Shown one piece after another: positions 1-46,638 of a stretch of 64,000 bases of DNA. Every line of letters begins with the position of its first letter. Within the stretch, counting starts at the first letter, position 1. Source of the stretch: Scylla paramamosain (Eukaryota; Arthropoda; Malacostraca; Decapoda; Portunidae); assembly GCF_035594125.1 (NCBI RefSeq), contig NC_087156.1, positions 35,959,497 through 36,023,496 on the forward strand, written 5' to 3'. The notes below the pieces were generated by a model that was given only the letters and a program-made list of their open reading frames with translations, made no database searches and was not told where the DNA came from. The position numbers and the translations under genes are program-made.

Positions 1-2990
1 TTCCTCGTGACCCTGATGCTGAAGCGCTGCACCGCCATGAGCGGTGTGCTGCTCGACAGGAAGGGGAGCAAGAGGTCTGTGTGGGCGTAGGTGTCTTCTA
101 TTACGCCACATCACGCGACCGCTGCCCATCTTGATGAGGTAGTCTCTCCTTCGCCCAACAGCCACGATGACACCCAGGCGATCCCAGAGGCCTGTCGTGT
201 GATCTTGAACGTCGACGTGGCCACCGAGGTGCAGGAGAGGAAGAGTACGGGCGGACGCGTCGTGGCGAAGTTTCGCTTTCTTCCTCAGTCGCTCTGCCTT
301 GGCGTCGCACTCATCAGCAGCGCGCTGCCACTGCTGAGCGTATGAGCGATGATGAGCCGGGACACAGGACCTCATAGGATGACCGAAGAGGACTTGTGCT
401 GGTGATCGCCCTTCCGCCCTCGGAGTGTTGCGCAGTTCCAGCAACCCGCGAGCGAACGCATCCTCGTCCAGGTGTCCCTGCTGTGTGGTCGTGAGGATCA
501 GCTTCTTCACGGACTTGACCGCTGCCTCGGCGTGACCATTGGAGCGTGGATAATGAGGTGAAGATACACGATGCTCCACCCCCCATCGAGCCAGGAAGCG
601 CCGTACCGATGAAGAAGTGAACTGCGGTCCACCGTCAGTCCTCAGGAGAACAGGCACGCCCGTGTCGGCGAACACACCCCGAAGGACACGAACGAGCTGA
701 TCAGCCGATGCTGGACGTGAGCATGCAGACACGTGAGGCCACCCAGACAAGCGATCTACATACACGAGGTATGTACGGCCTGCTGCGTGGAAGTAGTCTG
801 CAGAAACTGACTCAAACACCCTGCTGGGTGTGTCCGTGTCCTGCCAGAGAGGTTCGTTGGCTTGGCTTGGTAGGAGTGGACGGCATAGTGAGCATCCAGA
901 AACGACGTTCTCAACGTCTCTGTCCATACCAGGCCAGTACACCGTTTGTCGGGCCCGTCGCTTGGTGCGCTCCATCCCCTGATGACTGTCATGGAGTCGC
1001 TCTAGTGTTTCTCGGCGGAGGCTGTGAGGAATAAGAAGCCTCGGCCCGTAAACCACCAGGTCGTCGTCTACGGCCAGCAGACTGCGCACCGGCCAGTACG
1101 TACGCAAGCGGTGATCGAGGTCGTGGCAATGATCAGGGAAGCCCTCGATGATGACGTTCTTGAGCAAGCAGTACTCCCCGTCTCTTGCTGCTGCGGCACG
1201 TACCATTTCCACAGTCTGATCCTGGAGTGGTGCTAAGCGGACGCCGTCCTCATTGGTGGCAGATAACGCTGAGATGACCGCTGAGTGGAGAGGGTCGAGG
1301 TCACCAGAAGTAGCAGCATCCTCTTCCTCCACTGGGTCCTGTACTGGAGCACGTGAGAGGGCGTCGGGCATTGCACGTAAACCTTCCTTTGCTTCGAAGA
1401 CGCTGGAAAGGCCTTGATCACAGCAGCAGCGTGCCCCGCACGCTGCTGTGGCGTTGGGTCGTAGGAATGAGGCCAGCTGATCACTTCTGTGGGCGTAGAT
1501 AGAGGTGGCTGCGAGGCGGTCGGGTACTTGATGGAGCTGTTGCCGGTGTGCTGTTCTTCCCTGCGTAGCGGTCGGATTTGAGCCGGAAAATCTTCGGGGA
1601 GGATCCGAGAGCGATGGAATCGTACCAGCTAAGCAGCGCCCCTTCACCTCCTTCACCACGCTCACAACAGTCTCAGCTTCCTGTCGCCCAGTTGCAAGTG
1701 CGACGAGAAAGTTCCTACACAGGTGAGGGGGTGATTACCGGCAGCATAAAGTCCATCACCATCAGCGGGCGCCAAGCTGGAGGGCGGGATTCCAAGGAGT
1801 GTTGCCGTGTCGAGGCCAATAACGGTCGTTTCGGCCCCAGAGTCAGGAGTCCACGTAATCTTGTCTCTTCCAGCGGGATGTGTGGCGGTAATGAGCACCT
1901 GGGGCGCAGGTCGTGCCGTCACCGTCTTTGTGTATACGCCTGATAAGAGCTGGTATACACTGGCACTGGCTCCCCGCCTCGGGCCTGCACCGCGATGAGG
2001 AGAGACAGTTGAGGAACTCCTCGAAGCTCCTCGTCGTTTCCTCACTGTCTGCTGACATACACTCGCAAAATGCCCTCTTTTCCCGCAGTTACGACACACT
2101 TTATCTATTGCCTGGCATCCCCTTTTGTCACTGCGACAATCTTTGCCACAACGATAACAGCCCGTGGGGCTTGAGCCCCCGAAACTGCCCTTCCTGTAGT
2201 TCGAGACAGCGTTCACACCATGGCTCGAAGAGTGAGAGCCGCCCCTTAGTACTGCACTACACTGGTTAGCGCTCTCTGATGCTCTGCAAATATCTATGGC
2301 GTTTTCAAGGGTGAGTTTCTTGTTTTCCAGCATGCGTTTCAGAGCCACTTCGTCTCGTGTCCCAACGACAATTCTGTCACGCAGCTGATGGTTTATGCAC
2401 TGGTCGCAAAAGTCACAGAAAATTGGCGATTTCCTTAACAGCACATAAAAAGTCGTCAAAACCTTCTTGCGTTTCTTGCACGCGGGAGTAGAAGTCTCTT
2501 CTATCCATGATGATGTTGCGCTGGCTTCGCAGGTACTCACACATTGCATCGAGGATGGTTCTTAACTCCGCGTCTCTCGGTAAGCTTATCCCGTAGCGAA
2601 GTGTACGGGTCCACTCGTCGTCTAGGACAGCAGCGAGTGCCGCCCTCTGCTCAGCCAGGGAGAGACAGTCTATCCTGGCGAGGGTTACGTATCCTTCAAA
2701 CTTATGGCGCCACGTGTCGAACTCACGTAAAGATGCTGACGCCGTTAAGTGAGGAATGATGGTGGCGGACGTCGGGAACCTCGCGCCCTGGGTAGACGTG
2801 CTGCGGGCTGTGGTTTCGCCTTCATTGCTCGCCGTGGTGCGACTGGGAGCTTGTGTCCCCACTCTCTCCAGCAGCTGGGTTAAACGCTCCTCGCGAGCCT
2901 GACTCTGCTCCGACTGTCGCGCTAGCAGAGCCTGACTCTGCTCCGACTGTCGCGCTAGCAGGGCAGCCAGCGCCTCAACTGCTTCTCCAT
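1..2990 (-). pseudogene. Copy A: Ty3/gypsy-like gag-pro-int polyprotein, frameshifted and lacking RT
   Basis: This is a retrotransposon polyprotein read on the minus strand from an ATG at 2988-2990 toward the window start, where it is cut off. Gag comes first, with zinc knuckles CYRCGK and CRNCGKRGH. Next is an aspartic protease with DSGAET, then integrase with the HHCC finger, the RTDGG motif and NGHAEAA. Position 1 aligns with position 50663 of the second copy. RT and RNase H are missing: the frame passes from LRAM, just after protease, straight to PDALSRAP (near 1370). Compared with the intact copies I see one-base losses near 2974, 1679, 1640, 1603 and 1408, and one extra A near 2418. Most lie in short homopolymers. 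These break the frame repeatedly, so this copy cannot make the full protein. They could be pseudogene decay or uncorrected long-read errors. Confidence 0.85.
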
Positions 2991-3020
2991 TCTGCGCCGT
3001 ACCCACTGCAGCCTTGTCCT

Positions 3021-3039
3021 GATCCTACTCACTGCGCCA
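3021..3039 (-). other. Primer binding site of copy A (tRNA-Ser-like)
   Basis: Directly inside the LTR, the minus strand reads TGGCGCAGTGAGTAGGATC. The leading TGG pairs with a tRNA CCA end. The rest fits the 3' end of arthropod-type tRNA-Ser as I recall it, with about three mismatches. The tRNA identity is inferred. Confidence 0.6.
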
Positions 3040-3269
3040 TGTTCGACTCTTGACCAGCAGGGGCACAGGAAACGCAGGTAACAGTGCAGGTGTTTATCCA
3101 CAGAAGGTGTGAACAGAAGGCTGGAGGTAGGTGATCTCCCGGCGCCAGGCCGCGCACTTCAACTTAACACTTATGACTGAAGCCTAGCTCGTTCACATCA
3201 TACACGTATTCATGCCTCACACAAGTCTCGCTCATTCACTCGTTCACACAACTAGCTAACAACCACACA
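3040..3269 (-). repeat. 5' LTR of copy A, abutting the tandem array
   Basis: This is a 230-bp LTR in minus orientation, starting TGTGTGG and ending GTCGAACA on its own strand (TG...CA termini). It matches the 229-bp LTR at 46361-46589 apart from one extra base near 3205 and a base change near 3096. It ends exactly where the tandem array begins at 3270, so this looks like a genuine integration edge. Confidence 0.85.
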
Positions 3270-3341
3270 ATGACCTCCATTACTTTTTCATCTTCCTGAG
3301 GTCACTTGCTGGTACCTCTGTGTCACCACGCTTAGGTCAGC

Positions 3342-3644
3342 TTTTTTTTTTTTTTTTTTTTTCAATTTTATGTAGGAGTGACACTGGCCAAGGGCAACAA
3401 AAATCCAATAAGAAAATATGCCCACTGAAATGCCAGTGCCATAAAAGTGTCAAAGCAGTGGTCAAAAATTGATGAATAAGTGTCTTGAAACCTCCCTCTT
3501 GAAGGAATTCAAGTCATAGGAAGGTGGAAATACAGAAGCAGGCAGGGAGTTCCAGAGTTTACCCTGCCTCCCCTGTTCTTGCATTACTGGGCTGCTGGAC
3601 AGGTGGCACAGCCTCATGTGTGCCCTGTCTGTCCAGCACCCTGG
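3342..3644 (-). mobile_element. 3' end of a LINE (non-LTR retrotransposon) with poly(A) tail, unit 1
   Basis: On the minus strand an open frame runs from about 3644 to a TGA at 3462-3464. It ends with LWNSLPASVF followed by DLNSFKREVSRHL, the familiar C-terminal tail of LINE reverse-transcriptase ORFs (the WNSLP and NSFK signature). A 3' UTR of about 100 bp and a run of 21 A (poly-T on plus, 3342-3362) follow, as expected for a target-primed insertion. An in-frame TAG at 3645-3647 and the short length show only a 5'-truncated remnant. The same remnant recurs in every unit that spans this part. The clade cannot be assigned. Confidence 0.75.
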
Positions 3645-3750
3645 CTATCCTTGTGGATGGGCTGGGCACACACTGAGACACAGCACACAGCAAGGGTGTA
3701 AACTGCACCTCACTGCTTTAAATATGAGTGTACAGGTTGAGAGGCAAGGC

Positions 3751-3779
3751 AGCACAGCACAGCACAGCACAGCACAGCA
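3751..3779. repeat. AGCAC pentamer microsatellite, unit 1
   Basis: A short run of AGCAC repeats sits just 5' of CATGGCAG. Its length appears constant across units, unlike the longer microsatellites. Confidence 0.8.
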
Positions 3780-4314
3780 TGGCAGCTCCTTAACAACACA
3801 GCCAGTCTCTGTGTGATGTTCATTGTGTCTTGAGCATTGTATCCTTGACAAACGTGGCGTACTGAGCACATCTTCACATTGTTCTTGCCTTAATGTGAAG
3901 TATTAATGTATTACACCTCACAAGTGTAGCCACGTGGCCCCTGTGTGTTCCCGTACCTGGTGATCTCAGGAACAGTTTCAGATTTCATCACAAATATTAA
4001 TAACTGCAGCAATACTTGGTGCACCCTTCACACATGACCGGGGCTGATTAGTGGGTGAGTCTGCGCCTGAACCAGCCCATCACCCAGCAGGTTGAGGCCA
4101 CAAGCAGCCCAGCCCAGCATCAATAAGACCAACACCAGGGCTTACTCACCCCTAGACACAACAGCAAGACTAGTCAGAACTGAGCCGTAACACCTGTGTC
4201 TCTCTTCACCTCCACAATTATTAACATTCTTTCATTTATTGATATATTTACTGGTACATTACTTACATTACTGGTACATGAAAATTACTAATGTTGCTTT
4301 TATTCCGACAGGCT

Positions 4315-4403
4315 ACCACCACCATGACCACCATGACCACCACCACCACCATGACCACCGCCACCACCACCACCACCACCACCACCACCACCACCACCAC
4401 CAC
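4315..4403. repeat. CCA trinucleotide microsatellite, unit 1
   Basis: This is a CCA run interrupted by ATG and CGC triplets. Frame by frame it reads as poly-His, poly-Thr or poly-Gly, none of which I believe is coding. Units 13 and 16 carry an extra-long allele with an additional CGC triplet. Confidence 0.9.
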
Positions 4404-4496
4404 AGCACTCAGCGTGGCACAGAAGGAACAGAGCCAGGCGGAAAACAAGGACTAAGATCCACTGCCACTTCCAAATAAGGTAATACATGAATTTTC

Positions 4497-5300
<804 letters not shown>

Positions 5301-5427
5301 TGTTCCCTTTTCTAACAAAATAAACTGATGGATAGATAAACTGATAGATATTTGGTACCATATTTTGAAACACTTCTGTGCTGTACTTCCTCTGTTTTCA
5401 AAAAGGCTCTAGATGAAGCTGTACATG

Positions 5428-5664
5428 TTTTTAAGTGTGTTTTTCATGATTCTAGTGACAGATTAACAAGACTTGTACATTATTAACAGGAGAAGCACTC
5501 TTGAAAACTGGCTAATCATCTCCTTGACCTTGAAAAACAGTCTTGATAAATGAGCAAAGCATTTTTAAGTGTTTTTAAAATTGTGGTAACAGATTAACAA
5601 GACTTCTACATTATCAACAGGAGAAACACTCTTGAGAACACAGCTAATTATCCCTCTGTGACTC
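5428..5664. repeat. Internal imperfect tandem duplication (period about 134 bp), unit 1
   Basis: The segment about 5428-5530 is repeated at about 5562-5664. Shared landmarks are TTTTTAAGTG, CAGATTAACAAGACTT, ACAGGAGAA and CACTCTTGA. The two halves differ at many bases, so this duplication is older than the unit amplification. It is present in every unit that spans this region. Confidence 0.75.
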
Positions 5665-5780
5665 TGGAAAAGTCTAGATGGCAGAGAAGGAACAAGAAAG
5701 CAGAGCATTACAGAATAGGCCCTTACAAGACAAGAACTTAATCTAAATCACAAAGTAGGAAAAGACATTGAAAACCTCAC

Positions 5781-5967
5781 CTTTAGGAACCACCTCATGA
5801 AGGAATACGATGAAGAAGGGTGTGACAAGGTCGTTGATCCCCTGCACGTAACCTGAGGCAGGGTGACGGATGGCCCAGATGTACAGAATGTGCTCAAACA
5901 TTTCTTGTACGATTGTTTGTTGGAACAACGGAATCAGGGGAGACATGCGTGGGATGTCAATGTGAAT
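5781..5967 (-). CDS. TBC1D22: TBC-domain exon (TBC1D22-like Rab GTPase-activating protein), copy 1
   Basis: This is a single internal exon of 187 bp. On the minus strand an acceptor (TCTCTCCACAG) precedes ATTCACATTGAC and a donor follows CCTAAAG (GTGAGG). It encodes IHIDIPRMSPLIPLFQQ, then FEHILYIWAIRHPASGYVQG, then INDLVTPFFIVFLHEVVPKG. This is the TBC-domain segment with the YVQG box, which in TBC GAPs carries the catalytic glutamine finger. The IHIDIPR start and the WAIRHPASGYVQGIND run match TBC1D22A/B as I know them. The family turns Rab GTPases off by stimulating GTP hydrolysis, usually at the Golgi for TBC1D22. The exon enters at phase 0 and leaves at phase 1. No other TBC exon is visible in the window, so the flanking exons must lie outside it. 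Confidence 0.8.
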
Positions 5968-5995
5968 CTGTGGAGAGACGTGGGTTTGGTGAGAC

Positions 5996-6323
5996 TAGGT
6001 TAAGTTTGGTTAGGTTAAGTTAAGTTTGGTTAGGTTAGGTTAGGTTAAGTTTGGTTAGGTTAGGTTAAGTTAGGTTTGGTTAGGTTAGGTTAGGTTAAGT
6101 TAAGTTTGGTTAGGTTAGGTTAAGTTAGGTTAAATTCGATTAGGTTAGGTTAAGTTAAGTTCGGTTAAGTTAAGTTTGGTTTGGTTAGGTTGGGTTAGGT
6201 TAAGTTTGGTTTGGTTAGGTTGGGTTAGGTTAAGTTTGGTTAGGTTAAGTTAGGTTTGGTTAGGTTAAGTTTGGTTTGGTTTGGTTAGGTTTGGTTTGCT
6301 AAGGTTATGTTAGGTTAGGTTAG
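5996..6323. repeat. Degenerate TTAGG-type pentamer tract, unit 1
   Basis: This tract of about 330 bp is built of GGTTA/TTAGG pentamers mixed with TTAAG, TTTGG and TTCGG variants. It starts 29 bp upstream of the TBC exon in transcript sense. TTAGG is the arthropod telomere motif, but the variants and the intronic position point to a degenerate interstitial repeat rather than a chromosome end. Confidence 0.85.
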
Positions 6324-6548
6324 ATGAGAGCAGTAGAGAGGAGAATACTTGCTTTTGTGGTCTCTATATTACAAGGATAGAGATCTTAGTCAGTATATAA
6401 AAGAATGACTGAAAAGATACACCAGGTGACAAATATTCCTATGACAGGAGAATGAAGCTTTTAAACTGATATACACACACATAGAAAATAAAGAAAAAGA
6501 GAGAGAAAAAAATATTGAAAGAAAAAAAAACAGGAAAGGAAGATTATC

Positions 6549-6549
<1 letters not shown>

Positions 6550-6586
<37 letters not shown>
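6550..6586. repeat. CA dinucleotide microsatellite, unit 1
   Basis: This is a CA run of about 37 nt. The tract varies by a few repeats between units. In unit 16 it is interrupted by a CC (near 61421). Confidence 0.9.
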
Positions 6587-6589
<3 letters not shown>

Positions 6590-6738
6590 CAGGGGAGGAA
6601 CAGTGCAAGTGTGAGGCCAACGCGCTGGGCCGCCAACCTGTCGGCCTGGGTGACGCGTGAAGGGCGGCGTGGTGTTGGTGGTGGTGTCTTGGCCCTGTGG
6701 TGTCCCTAGCCTTCATGTCATTGTGATTGGTGAAATAG

Positions 6739-44586
<37,848 letters not shown>

Positions 44587-46360
44587 ATGACCTCCATTAC
44601 TTTTTCATCTTCCTGAGGTCACTTGCTGGTACCTCTGTGTCACCACGCTTAGGTCAGCTTTTTTTTTTTTTTTTTTTTTTCAATTTTATGTAGGAGTGAC
44701 ACTGGCCAAGGGCAACAAAAATCCAATAAGAAAATATGCCCACTGAAATGCCAGTGCCATAAAAGTGTCAAAGCAGTGGTCAAAAATTGATGAATAAGTG
44801 TCTTGAAACCTCCCTCTTGAAGGAATTCAAGTCATAGGAAGGTGGAAATACAGAAGCAGGCAGGGAGTTCCAGAGTTTACCCTGCCTCCCCTGTTCTTGC
44901 ATTACTGGGCTGCTGGACAGGTGGCACAGCCTCATGTGTGCCCTGTCTGTCCAGCACCCTGGCTATCCTTGTGGATGGGCTGGGCACACACTGAGACACA
45001 GCACACAGCAAGGGTGTAAACTGCACCTCACTGCTTTAAATATGAGTGTACAGGTTGAGAGGCAAGGCAGCACAGCACAGCACAGCACAGCACAGCATGG
45101 CAGCTCCTTAACAACACAGCCAGTCTCTGTGTGATGTTCATTGTGTCTTGAGCATTGTATCCTTGACAAACGTGGCGTACTGAGCACATCTTCACATTGT
45201 TCTTGCCTTAATGTGAAGTATTAATGTATTACACCTCACAAGTGTAGCCACGTGGCCCCTGTGTGTTCCCGTACCTGGTGATCTCAGGAACAGTTTCAGA
45301 TTTCATCACAAATATTAATAACTGCAGCAATACTTGGTGCACCCTTCACACATGACCGGGGCTGATTAGTGGGTGAGTCTGCGCCTGAACCAGCCCATCA
45401 CCCAGCAGGTTGAGGCCACAAGCAGCCCAGCCCAGCATCAATAAGACCAACACCAGGGCTTACTCACCCCTAGACACAACAGCAAGACTAGTCAGAACTG
45501 AGCCGTAACACCTGTGTCTCTCTTCACCTCCACAATTATTAACATTCTTTCATTTATTGATATATTTACTGGTACATTACTTACATTACTGGTACATGAA
45601 AATTACTAATGTTGCTTTTATTCCGACAGGCTACCACCACCATGACCACCATGACCACCACCACCACCATGACCACCGCCGCCACCACCACCACCACCAC
45701 CACCACCACCACCACCACCACCACCACCACCACCACCACAGCACTCAGCGTGGCACAGAAGGAACAGAGCCAGGCGGAAAACAAGGACTAAGATCCACTG
45801 CCACTTCCAAATAAGGTAATACATGAATTTTCTCTCCTCCTCCTCCTTCTCCTCCTCCTCCTTCTCCTCCTCCTCCTCCTCCTCCTCCTCCTCCTCCTCC
45901 TCCTCCTCCTCCTCCTCCTCCTCCTCCTCCTCCTCCTCCTTCTCCTCCTTCTCCTCCTCCTCCTCCTCCTCCTCCTCCTCCTCCTCCTCCTCCTCCTCCT
46001 CCTCTTCCAGCTGGTTTTTTTTTATTGTTTTACTGCTTCAATCTGTGGTTTCCTGCTTCAAAAATACAAAATATACTGTTGAAATTTTCTTATCAGTTCA
46101 TGTCCTCCTCCTCCTCCTCCTCCTCCTCCTCCTCCTCCTCCTCCTCCTCCTCCTCCTCCTCCTCCTCCTCCTCCTCCTCCTCCTCCTCCTCCTCCTCCTC
46201 CCCCAATTTAAGAGGGTTAGCAGGAAATTGCCCCCTGATAATTGAATATTCAACTGAATCTCACTTCCTGTCTCAGAAATGATGTGAAAAATGGTTTTGG
46301 AAAATGTTTTGGAAGAAAATGTGTCTTGTCTTTGTTTTATGGAAAGACTGAGTTGTTGTT
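44587..46360. repeat. Tandem array unit 13, partial (1774 bp), cut in its TTG tract by an LTR
   Basis: The unit is normal through both TCC blocks and stops after only three TTG repeats, where the LTR begins at 46361. Its TBC exon half is therefore absent. It carries the long CCA allele with an extra CGC (near 45678) that is otherwise seen only in unit 16. LINE remnant 44659-44962. Confidence 0.93.
46214..46360. repeat. Left copy of a 147-bp direct repeat flanking the retroelement cluster
   Basis: The array sequence from GGGTTAGCAGG to the start of the TTG tract reappears at 56349-56495. Integrase-made target duplications are only about 4-6 bp, so this overlap needs another explanation. Confidence 0.85.
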
Positions 46361-46589
46361 TGTGTGGTTGTTAGCTAGTTGTGTGAACGAGTGAATGAGC
46401 GAGACTTGTGTGAGGCATGAATACGTGTATGAGTGAACGAGCTAGGCTTCAGTCATAAGTGTTAAGTGGAAGTGCGCGGCCTGGCGCCGGGAGATCACCT
46501 ACCTCCAGCCTTCTGTTCACACCTTCTGTGAATAAACACCTGCACTGTTACCTGCGTTTCCTGTGCCCCTGCTGGTCAAGAGTCGAACA
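46361..46589 (+). repeat. 5' LTR of the plus-strand gypsy-like element (arm 1)
   Basis: This LTR is 229 bp and starts TGTGTGGTTG and ends GTCGAACA (TG...CA). An AATAAA at 46531-46536 is a candidate polyadenylation signal near the R/U5 border. The left flank is the TTG microsatellite, and the sharp TG terminus indicates a real integration edge on this side. Confidence 0.9.
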
Positions 46590-46608
46590 TGGCGCAGTGA
46601 GTAGGATC
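46590..46608 (+). other. Primer binding site, arm 1 (tRNA-Ser-like)
   Basis: TGGCGCAGTGAGTAGGATC starts immediately after the LTR. It begins with the TGG that pairs with tRNA CCA. A tRNA-Ser primer is inferred from my memory of the tRNA acceptor and T-arm; the use of tRNA-Ser is known for some Mag-lineage Ty3/gypsy elements. Confidence 0.65.
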
Positions 46609-46638
46609 AGGACAAGGCTGCAGTGGGTACGGCGCAGA

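Noticed and set aside
91..1484. Antisense ORFs across the retroelement copies (for example 708-1034 and 48629-48955)
   Set aside because: They are shadows of the integrase and gag coding frame on the opposite strand and recur wherever the element does.
3616..3869. Perfectly conserved small ORFs (66 and 74 aa) repeated in all units
   Set aside because: Conservation is expected because whole units are identical. The frames overlap the LINE remnant and an AGCAC repeat and resemble no protein I know.
4312..4479. A plus-strand His-rich exon candidate between TATTCCGACAG and AATAAG|GTAATA
   Set aside because: Splice-like signals are present and the length is 168 bp, but every frame contains a stop and the body is a CCA microsatellite. 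At best it is a non-coding exon.
5996..6323. A true telomere or subtelomere
   Set aside because: The pentamers are degenerate, interspersed in every unit, and flanked by intron and exon sequence on both sides.
6590..6710. GC-rich block with a donor-like CCCTG|GTATGTGTG on the minus strand and an upstream acceptor-like site
   Set aside because: The donor GT is part of the CA/TG microsatellite and the encoded peptides match no TBC1D22 region I recognise. Not enough to call an exon.
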